Shown piece after piece: positions 50,789-57,343 of a DNA stretch of 57,343 nucleotides. The number at the start of each line of letters is the position of its first letter. Within the stretch, counting starts at the first letter, position 1. The stretch lies in NCBI GenBank assembly GCA_016218765.1, contig JACRCZ010000120.1, positions 1 through 57,343 of the forward strand, given 5' to 3'. Source of the stretch: Deltaproteobacteria bacterium. GTDB lineage: Bacteria; Myxococcota_A; Polyangia; DRWM01; JAAZOP01. The position numbers were made by a program, and so were the translations under genes. The notes under the pieces were generated by a model that had not been told where the DNA came from, ran no database searches, and saw only the letters and a program-made list of their open reading frames with translations.

Positions 50789-52201
50789 ATGCTGCAGCAG
50801 CGGGTGAAGATCGTCGGCACGCTGGGCCCGGCCAGCTCTTCGGCCGAGGTGATCGGCGCGTTGATCCGTGCCGGCCTGGACGTCGTGCGCCTGAACTTCT
50901 CGCACGGCTCGCACGAGGACCACCGCCGGGTGTACGACATCGTGCGTGCGCAGGCCGAGGCGGCGCGCCAGCATGTGGCGGTGCTGGCCGACCTCTGCGG
51001 TCCCAAGATCCGCGTCGGGGTCATGGAGGGCGGCGGCGTGGAGCTGGTGGCCGGCCGGGCGCTGACGATCACGACCGAGGCGGTTGTGGGCACCGCGTCC
51101 CGGGTTTCGACGTCCTACACCGACTTGCCCAAGGATGCGAAGCCGGGCGCCCCCATCCTGCTGGACGACGGGCTGCTGGAGCTGGTCGTGCGGGACGTTG
51201 CGGCCGGGGAGGTCCGTTGCGAGGTGGTCGTCGGCGGGGTGCTCAAGAACAACAAGGGTTTCAACCTGCCGGGCACGCCGCTGTCGACGCCGGCGCTGAC
51301 CGAGAAGGACCGCAAGGACCTGGCGTTCGCGCGCGAGCTGGGGGTCGACTACTTCGCTCTCTCGTTCGTGCAGCGTCCGGAGGACGTCGTGGAGGCCAAG
51401 GCGCTGGCCGGCGACATCCCGGTGATCGCGAAGATCGAGAAGCCGGACGCCGTGGCGCGGCTCGAGGAGATCCTCGCGGTGGCCGACGGCGTGATGGTCG
51501 CGCGCGGCGACCTGGGAGTCGAGGCCGGGGCGGAGAAGGTGCCGTTGATCCAGAAGCGGATGATCCGGATGGCCGCGGAACGCGGACTACCGGTGATCGT
51601 CGCCACCCAGATGCTGGACTCGATGATCCAGAACCCGCGGCCGACGCGCGCGGAGGTATCGGACGTGGCCAACGCGGTTCTCGACGGCGCCGACGCGGTG
51701 ATGCTCTCCGGCGAGACGGCGAGCGGCCGTTATCCCGTCGAGGCGGTGCGCACGATGGCGTGCGTGATCGAGGAGGTGGAGAAGAGCGCGCTGTTCGAGA
51801 GCGGGACGCGGCTGGTGCGGCCCAAGGAGCACAGTTTCTCGAACGCCATCGCGCACGCCGCCGTCACGGCCTCCGAGGACCTCGGGCTCAAGGCGCTGGC
51901 GGTGTACTCCGAGACGGGGCATTCGGCGGCGCTGGTTAGCGCCTGCCGTCCCCGCGCGTGGATTGCGGCGTTCTCGCGGCACCCCGCGGTGCTCCGCCGT
52001 CTGGCGCTGCGCTGGGGTGTGATGCCGATTCGCGCGGACTGGGTCCAGGGGGTCTCGGGGGTGGTCGAGCAGGCGGAGCGCGAGCTGCTGGCGAGGGGCT
52101 GGGTCCGGGCGGGGGACGACATCGCGGTGACGTTCGGGATGCAGGACATGAGCGGTCCCGGGCGCACCGACGTCCTCAAGCTCTGGCGTGTCCGCGGTTG
52201 A
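50789..52201 (+). CDS. pyk: Pyruvate kinase
   Basis: The 470-residue protein is a full pyruvate kinase: VKIVGTLGPASSSAEVI, DVVRLNFSHGSHEDH, VLADLCGPKIRVG, LTEKDRKDLAFARELGVDYF, PVIAKIEKPDAVARLEEIL, DGVMVARGDLGVEAGAEKVP, and VIVATQMLDSMIQNPRPTRA in the (beta/alpha)8 barrel, then the C-terminal domain with SETGHSAALVSACRP. The catalytic Lys in IAKIEKP and the metal acids in the barrel are present. It converts phosphoenolpyruvate and ADP to pyruvate and ATP in the cytoplasm. GGGGAGGACGCG precedes the ATG at 50789, deciding against a longer frame. Confidence 0.97.
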   Translation: MLQQRVKIVGTLGPASSSAEVIGALIRAGLDVVRLNFSHGSHEDHRRVYDIVRAQAEAARQHVAVLADLCGPKIRVGVMEGGGVELVAGRALTITTEAVVGTASRVSTSYTDLPKDAKPGAPILLDDGLLELVVRDVAAGEVRCEVVVGGVLKNNKGFNLPGTPLSTPALTEKDRKDLAFARELGVDYFALSFVQRPEDVVEAKALAGDIPVIAKIEKPDAVARLEEILAVADGVMVARGDLGVEAGAEKVPLIQKRMIRMAAERGLPVIVATQMLDSMIQNPRPTRAEVSDVANAVLDGADAVMLSGETASGRYPVEAVRTMACVIEEVEKSALFESGTRLVRPKEHSFSNAIAHAAVTASEDLGLKALAVYSETGHSAALVSACRPRAWIAAFSRHPAVLRRLALRWGVMPIRADWVQGVSGVVEQAERELLARGWVRAGDDIAVTFGMQDMSGPGRTDVLKLWRVRG

Positions 52202-52342
52202 AGGCTGGATTGGGGGCCGGGAGGCCCGGGCGGGAGCGGCGCGGCGGCCGGACGTCCCGTGGCCGGCGTGGTATGCTGGCTCTTTCCCCGGCAGGCTGTG
52301 GCGGATGGGGCGAGCGGAAGGGGCCGGGGCGGAGGAGACGAG

Positions 52343-54109
52343 GTGCGGACCGGCGTGGCGATCGCGGCGGCGCTGTTCCTCGCCGCTTGCGGCCCGCAAG
52401 GTGCCGGCGGCGACGCCGGTCCCGAGGCCGACGGCGGCGACGCGATGGACGCGGCGGACACGGGCCCGGAGCCGTGCGCGGCCGAAGGTGCGCTCGAGTG
52501 CACTGCGGACGGCTACGCGATCCGCTCCTGCGCCGGCGGCGTCTGGACCATCTCGAGCGACTGCATGCGCGAGGCCGGACGGCTCTGCGAGGACGCGGCG
52601 TGCGTGGAGCCGTGGCTCTACGGTACGCCGGAGTGGGACACGTGCGCGGATGAGCCTCGCGCGACGGCCGAGTCCCTGGCGGAGAAGGCCGCGAGGTACG
52701 ACGCGCTTGCGACGCGCCTCCACATCCACCCGTTGCTGCGCGGGCTTGCGCCGGTACACCTTCCGAGCGGTGTGACGGAGGCGACCGCCACTTTCGCGGA
52801 CGTCGACGGCTGGCGCAGCGGCGAGAACGACGGCTTGTGGAGCGCGCTGTATCTTGCCGCCCAGGCGTACCGCTACGCCGTGACGCGCGACGCCGAGTCG
52901 CTTGCGACGATCCGGGAGCTGATGGACGGCGAGGCGGCGCGCATGCGCATCACCGGCGTGTCCGGGGTGTTCACGCGGCAGATGATCCCGCCCGGCGTGG
53001 CCGGTCTGTCGTGCCCGTCCGATCCGTCGAGCTACGTGCCCGACGTGGAGAAGGACGACAACAAGTGGGTGCAGATCCGGGGCGACGGCTGCGTCTGGGT
53101 CGTGGATGGTACGACCATGGCGTGGGCGGCGACGACGCACTGCGGCCTCGACGAGTTCTCGGGCTGGTGCTTCCTCGACAATGTGAGCAAGGACGAGTAC
53201 GCGGGACACCTCTTCGCGCTGGGGTCCGTGTGGCGGCTCGTGGAGGACGAGGCCGTGCGCGCCCTGGCCGCGGAGCTGCTCGGCGAGATCGCCGATCACC
53301 TGCTTGCGAACGAGATGGCGCTGGTGGACTGGGACGGCCGCGTGACCGAGCACGGTCGTTTCTACGCCTGGGCGCTCGACGACTTCCCTGGGTTCAACGC
53401 GGCCCTGGCGCTTTCCCTCTTCGCCGCCGCCGCGGCGGCGACGGGGCGCGACGATCTGCGTACGTTCTACGAGGAGTGCCTGCTCCAGGAGGCCGGGCGA
53501 CACGCGTGCATCGACCGGCCGCTGGAGCTGCCGCGGTCGTACCTCGAGCATCTGCCTGCGGCGGGGCTGTACGGCGAGGACGGGTGCCGGGCCAACTTCA
53601 ACAACATCTCGATGCATTTCCTTTCGCTGTACGGCTTGCTGGCGTTCGAGCGCGAGCCGTCGCGGCGGGAGGCGATCCAGGCGTCGCTGGCGGTCCACGT
53701 GTGGTCGCCGCCGGAGATTTCCCGGGCCGCGCGGGTGCAGCACAACGCGTGGTTCGACTTCCTGTGGGCCGCGGGCAAGCGTGTCGGCCCCGGCTCCGAC
53801 GGGCCGGCGCTCGGCGCCGTCCGGGACGGTGCCTGCATGCTGCGGCAGTTCCCGGCGAGCTACGCGGAGCGTTTCGTGCCTGTCCCGCCGGGATTCGAGC
53901 CGTTCTGCCTGAACCGGTTCGACGAATCGGCCAGCGAGCATGCTCGGGAGATTGCGGACCGTTGTGCCGCGACGTTCGTCTGGTGGCGCGATCCGTTCTC
54001 GCTTACCGACGCGTGCTCCGACGATCCGCAGACGATCCACCCGCCGACCGGTTACCTGCTCGCCTACTGGATGGCCCGCGCCCACGGTTTCCTGTCTGCC
54101 GCGGATTGA
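52343..54109 (+). CDS. Lipoprotein with helical-toroid-like domain, function unknown
   Basis: The 588-residue protein has a signal and lipobox (AIAAALFLAACGPQ), an acidic linker and a Cys-containing module (CTADGYAIRSCAGGVWTISS), then a long helical domain (about residue 100 to the end): LWSALYLAAQAYRYAVTRDA, HLFALGSVWRLVEDEAVRAL, GRFYAWALDDFPGFNAALAL, FNNISMHFLSLYGLLAFERE and PTGYLLAYWMARAHGF. Repeated hydrophobic/aromatic helices are like alpha/alpha-toroid glycosidases or lyases, but no family can be named. GTG at 52343 has GGAGGAGACGAG upstream. It follows pyruvate kinase by 141 nt and may have its own promoter. Confidence 0.8.
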   Translation: MRTGVAIAAALFLAACGPQGAGGDAGPEADGGDAMDAADTGPEPCAAEGALECTADGYAIRSCAGGVWTISSDCMREAGRLCEDAACVEPWLYGTPEWDTCADEPRATAESLAEKAARYDALATRLHIHPLLRGLAPVHLPSGVTEATATFADVDGWRSGENDGLWSALYLAAQAYRYAVTRDAESLATIRELMDGEAARMRITGVSGVFTRQMIPPGVAGLSCPSDPSSYVPDVEKDDNKWVQIRGDGCVWVVDGTTMAWAATTHCGLDEFSGWCFLDNVSKDEYAGHLFALGSVWRLVEDEAVRALAAELLGEIADHLLANEMALVDWDGRVTEHGRFYAWALDDFPGFNAALALSLFAAAAAATGRDDLRTFYEECLLQEAGRHACIDRPLELPRSYLEHLPAAGLYGEDGCRANFNNISMHFLSLYGLLAFEREPSRREAIQASLAVHVWSPPEISRAARVQHNAWFDFLWAAGKRVGPGSDGPALGAVRDGACMLRQFPASYAERFVPVPPGFEPFCLNRFDESASEHAREIADRCAATFVWWRDPFSLTDACSDDPQTIHPPTGYLLAYWMARAHGFLSAAD

Positions 54110-54301
54110 ACGGCGCGGAAGGTCATCCTTTCGCCCGATTCGCCTTCGGCGCGCGACGGGTCGGGGGAGCAGAGCCAGATCAGGCAACTCAGGAGGCCGG
54201 CCCGGAGCGTGGTCATGTCGCCTTCGATAGCAGAAACGGGGGTGGGATTCACCGGCTTCTTGGAAGACGCGGACGCACGCGAGAATGGGTGGGCCGTGTG
54301 A

Positions 54302-55939
54302 TCAGGGCAGGACGCAGGCGATGGCGAAGTGGCCGCTTGCCGAGCCGCCGACGAGGAGGCGACCGTCGTCGAGGCGGGCCAGCGACGACCCGCCCTCGAC
54401 GCCGCCGAAGTCCAGCCGTGCGACGCCGTCGGCGCCGAACCCGGCGTCGATTGAGCCGTCGGCGGCGAAGCGTGCCAGGGCGAAGTCCTGCATGGAGCAA
54501 CCGCCGGCGGTCGTCACCAGCTTGCCGTCGGGCTGGAGGAGGAGGCCATCCAGCCAGTGGATGTCGGGGCCGAGGCCTGTCGCGCCGTTCTGGTAGGAGG
54601 CGTCGAGGGTGCCGTCGGCCGCGTAGCGGGCGCGGTACGGCCCGCTGCACGGTCCGGTGTAGCCGGTGACGATGATCTGGTCGCCCTGGAGTACGGCTCC
54701 GAGGAGCTCGGCCGGGCTGCCTGGGCCCGACGTCCAGCCGTCGCCGCTGAAGGTCAGGTCGAGGTCGCCCGCGGCGTTGAACCGGGCGAGGAGCTGGGCG
54801 TAGCCGAGCCCGATGTAGGTCGTGCCTGGGACGACGAAGCGGCCGTCCGGGAGGAGGGCGATGTCGTTGCCTTTGTCGAGGCCGGAGAACGCGGTCAAGA
54901 CGGCGCCGTCCAGGCCGAACAGGGCGTCCGCGGAGCCATCGGTGGTCAAGCGGACCACGGCCACGTCGCCCCAGTCGCCCCCGTTGGCGTTGGCGTAGCC
55001 GACGGCGAGGATCCGCCCGTCGGGCAGGACGGCGAGCTTCATCACGGTGTCCCGCTGGCCGGTCCCGAAGTCGTACACGTAGCGTCCGTCCAGGGCGAAG
55101 GCCGGATCGAGGCTGCCGTCGGTGTCGAAGCGAGCGAAGGCGAAGGCGCCGGCGGGGATGCCCCAGGCCTCGGGCGCGCCGGTGCCGCCGGCGACGACGA
55201 TGTTGCCGTCCGGCTGGAGGACGGCTGTCTGAGCGCCGTCGTCGGCGCCGAAGTCGGCGGTGGAGAAGCCGCCGACGCCGAAGGTGGCGTCCAGGGTCCC
55301 GTCCGGGAGGTAGCGCGCGACCGCGATGTCCCGCGTCGGGGCCGCGCCCACGGTGCCGGCGGCGACGACCTTGCCGTCGGGCTGGACGACCAGGCCCCCG
55401 ATTCCGGAGGCGGCGCCCAGGTCCGTGGTGACGAGGCCGGCCGTGCCCCAAGTGGGGCACGGCGTGCCGGGGGCGGCCGTGCCGAAGGTCGCGACGCAGG
55501 CGAGCGGACCGGTCAGGGTCACCTCACCGTCGGCGCAGTCTGGGTCGCCGGTCCAGCCCTCGAAGGTCGAGAGGCCGTCCGGCCGTGCCGTGAGCGACAC
55601 CACCGTTCCGGGGTCGTAGAGCTCGGTGCAATCGGCGCCGCAATCGATGCCCGGCGGATCGGAGGTCACCGTCCCGGAGCCGGCGCCGGGCGTCGTGACG
55701 GTGAGGACGAACCCGCTGGGCGCGTCGTCGGTCGTGCCGTCGTCCGCGGACTCGTCGGTGGTCGTTTCTGCGTCGGCTTCCTCGTCGGCATCGGCATCGG
55801 CCCCGGTTTCGGCCTCCGGCCCGACGTCCTCGTCGGCGTCCGCGTCTTCCGCGGTGGCGTCCGGCCTGCCGCCGTCGTCGCCGCAGGCAGCGGCCAGGGG
55901 AACAAGTGCAAGGAGCAGCATCCACTTTCCGTGCTTCAC
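54302..55939 (-). CDS. Lipoprotein with delta-60-type repeats
   Basis: The 545-residue protein starts LLLALVPLAAACGDDGG, with an Asp/Ala/Glu-rich linker to about residue 75. An InlB B-repeat-like segment follows (LTVTTPGAGSGTVTSDPPGI, DCGADCTELYDPGTVVSLTA, FEGWTGDPDC). The rest is eight or so repeats of the pattern LQPDGKxVxAGxxG...ARxxxDGxLDxxFGxxG, as in GLVVQPDGKVVAAGTVGA, YLPDGTLDATFGVGGFSTAD and LLLQPDGKLVTTAGG. This delta-60 repeat forms a propeller-like surface structure. Likely a cell-surface or outer-membrane lipoprotein. ATG at 55939 follows GGAGGCC. Confidence 0.92.
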   Translation of the reverse strand: MKHGKWMLLLALVPLAAACGDDGGRPDATAEDADADEDVGPEAETGADADADEEADAETTTDESADDGTTDDAPSGFVLTVTTPGAGSGTVTSDPPGIDCGADCTELYDPGTVVSLTARPDGLSTFEGWTGDPDCADGEVTLTGPLACVATFGTAAPGTPCPTWGTAGLVTTDLGAASGIGGLVVQPDGKVVAAGTVGAAPTRDIAVARYLPDGTLDATFGVGGFSTADFGADDGAQTAVLQPDGNIVVAGGTGAPEAWGIPAGAFAFARFDTDGSLDPAFALDGRYVYDFGTGQRDTVMKLAVLPDGRILAVGYANANGGDWGDVAVVRLTTDGSADALFGLDGAVLTAFSGLDKGNDIALLPDGRFVVPGTTYIGLGYAQLLARFNAAGDLDLTFSGDGWTSGPGSPAELLGAVLQGDQIIVTGYTGPCSGPYRARYAADGTLDASYQNGATGLGPDIHWLDGLLLQPDGKLVTTAGGCSMQDFALARFAADGSIDAGFGADGVARLDFGGVEGGSSLARLDDGRLLVGGSASGHFAIACVLP

Positions 55940-56052
55940 GTCGGCCTCCTTCTCTGTCGGGGGTGCAAAGGGCAGCGCTTGCGTCGTCCACCCCCGACGC
56001 GGCGGTGATGATGTCGCAGCCGTTCCCCGCCGGTCAAGGCCGGGTCACATCG

Positions 56053-56913
56053 TCACGCGCAGGGCGGCAGGAGCGGCACGTTGGCGGAGGGGAAGCTCCC
56101 GACCTGCACCTGGACGATTCCGTCGGCGGGAGTGGTCGTGAGGAACGTGACGGTCACGGGCAGCGGGAACGCCGACCCCGTCGCCTGCAGCGTGCCGCTC
56201 GACGGCAGGCACTCCCCGGCGGCCCAGCTCACGGCGGTTGCTTCCAGGGTCGTCGTCGTACCGCCCGACTCGACGGTGAACGTCCCGCTCACGGCGACGG
56301 CGGTCGTGGTGGCCGTCACGCCGAGGCCGGATGCGACCAGGTGGGTGGTGGTGGTGCCGTCGGAGTAGGTGAGGTCCGCGTCCAGCGTCGGCTCGGCGCC
56401 GCCCAGGTCGGAGCCGCCGGCGTGCAGCGTGACCGACCCGTCGAGCGTCGTGGTGCCGATGGTCAGGGAGCCGAAGGAGAGGTCGAACGCGGCCGGCCGC
56501 AGCACGACCGCGAGGGTGACGGTGCCGCTGACCGGCTCGCCTGTGGTTTCGAGCGTGCAACCGGAGAGCGTGACGGTCGCGCTCGTCCCGGACCAGGCGT
56601 AGGTTGCGCAGGTCGGCGGCGTCACGACGGAGCCGCCCGAGAAACCGTGTTCGGCGAGATCGCGGCCCACGGCGTCGGTTGGAGCCGCGTCGCGTCGCAG
56701 CGCGTCGCCGTCCTCCGCGAGCGGTGCGCCGAGCGCGGCGGCGGCGCCCAGGCCCGGGAGTGCCTGCACGACGATGGCGGCGGCGGCGGGCGAGAGTCCG
56801 CCGTCGCCGTCCGCGACGGCATCGGTCGTTCCGTCCGGGAGGGAGCCCCCGTCCGACGGGCAACCGGAGGCGAGTGCGGCGATGAACGGCAAGGCGGCGA
56901 GAACGAAGCGCAT
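56053..56913 (-). CDS. Lipoprotein of unknown function, beta-rich
   Basis: The 286-residue protein has a signal and lipobox (ALPFIAALASGCPSDGG) and a short acidic/Ala linker. A Thr/Ser/Val-rich beta region (about 115-270) follows, with repeats such as GTVTLAVVLRPAAFDLSFGS, LTIGTTTLDGSVTLHAGG, LVASGLGVTATTTAVAVSGT and FTVESGGTTTTLEATAVS. It ends with PLLPPCA, giving a Cys near the C-terminus that may pair with the earlier Cys. GGGAGG precedes the ATG at 56913. No family was recognised. Confidence 0.85.
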   Translation of the reverse strand: MRFVLAALPFIAALASGCPSDGGSLPDGTTDAVADGDGGLSPAAAAIVVQALPGLGAAAALGAPLAEDGDALRRDAAPTDAVGRDLAEHGFSGGSVVTPPTCATYAWSGTSATVTLSGCTLETTGEPVSGTVTLAVVLRPAAFDLSFGSLTIGTTTLDGSVTLHAGGSDLGGAEPTLDADLTYSDGTTTTHLVASGLGVTATTTAVAVSGTFTVESGGTTTTLEATAVSWAAGECLPSSGTLQATGSAFPLPVTVTFLTTTPADGIVQVQVGSFPSANVPLLPPCA

Positions 56914-57121
56914 CGGAACCTCCCTGCGCCGGCGGCTTGCGGAATGCGGGGGCCGCCAACGACCCCCGTGGAACGCCTGCACCCATCCCTGCGCCGGCGC
57001 CCTTGCCGCGGACGCGGCTCCCATCCTAGCGCGGTGGGGGGCCGCGACCAAGGCGGTCGACGGCGCGGGGCGCATCCCTCCTACCGGGGCGACGCGCCCC
57101 GCTGCGGGTGGGGAGAGGGAT

Positions 57122-57343
57122 CCCTTCGACTTCGCTCAGGGCAGGCCCTTCGACTTCGCTCAGGGCAGGCCCTTCGACTTCGCTCAGGGCAGGCCCTTCG
57201 ACTTTGCTCAGGGCAGGCCCTTCGACTTCGCTCAGGGCAGGCCCTTCGACTTTGCTCAGGGCAGGCCCTTCGACTTCGCTCAGGGCAGGCCCTTCGACTT
57301 CGCTCAGGGCAGGCCCTTCGACTTCGCTCAGGGCAGGCCCTTC
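57122..57343. repeat. 24-bp tandem array, nine full units, open at the right edge
   Basis: The unit begins CCCTTCGACTTCGCTCAGGG and ends CAGG. Nine copies plus six bases fit 57122-57343 exactly; units 4 and 6 have GACTTTGCTC instead of GACTTCGCTC. The array is cut by the window end. Each unit carries GCCCT/AGGGC arms that could form small hairpins. Confidence 0.95.

Noticed and set aside
54064..54252. A 62-codon minus-strand frame with a hydrophobic start (MTTLRAGLLSCLIWLCS)
   Set aside because: It overlaps the end of a confident gene and has no supported mature part; could be decayed signal-peptide debris but not enough to call.
57122..57343. The 24-bp array as a CRISPR
   Set aside because: Units are directly adjacent with no spacer sequences.

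Overview
The window is very GC-rich: stop-free stretches of hundreds to over two thousand codons occur in non-coding frames. It encodes typical Myxococcota (deltaproteobacterial-type) traits. There are about a dozen secreted lipoproteins with Asp/Ala-rich linkers after the lipidated Cys. Three proteins end in a MYXO-CTERM-like tail (Gly/Cys motif, one membrane helix, Arg cluster). There is also a membrane Ser/Thr kinase and several large GGDEF/EAL proteins. A 2-oxoacid:ferredoxin oxidoreductase next to a cytochrome bd-type oxidase suggests an anaerobic or micro-oxic lifestyle. I infer an uncultured or little-studied Myxococcota lineage. No rRNA, tRNA, CRISPR array, transposase or integrase was seen.

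Layout. 1-4151 (minus): a tight operon of P-loop ATPase, ferredoxin, VorB-type alpha, TPP-binding beta and gamma subunits, then NuoE-like and NuoF-like (cut by the left edge) modules. 4232-6673: simple repeats, a broken and an intact Uma2 gene, and a small membrane protein. 6677-9901: a GT4/toroid fusion and a GH130 phosphorylase. 10124-14132: envelope lipoproteins, including a GH114 protein translationally coupled to an L,D-transpeptidase-like protein. 14358-24245: a six-TIG-domain secreted protein, two tandem 7TM-PAS-GGDEF-EAL proteins, a matrixin-like metalloprotease and a GAF-GGDEF cyclase. 24351-26818: a probably frameshifted gene and a divergent pair of Cys-rich MYXO-CTERM paralogues. 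26870-29223: cydAB. 31874-38258 (plus): four tightly packed genes forming a MoxR-vWA-beta-propeller ternary system, the best candidate for a conflict or quality-control machine here. 38364-40067: a tandem-repeat helical protein convergent with it. 40277-56913: mostly cell-surface lipoproteins, with a formylglycine-generating-enzyme-like lipoprotein, a membrane Ser/Thr kinase, a nucleotidyltransferase-fold protein and pyruvate kinase.

The intergenic spaces carry several families of short repeats: 7-, 8-, 10-, 24- and 25-bp tandem arrays, three dispersed GCGCAG-rich elements, and a copy of the CTTCGACAGGCTCAGGG element read in frame inside a signal peptide. A related 24-bp array fills the right edge and runs out of the window. 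Coupling by ATGA, GTGA or TGATG overlaps is frequent and helps define operons and starts.
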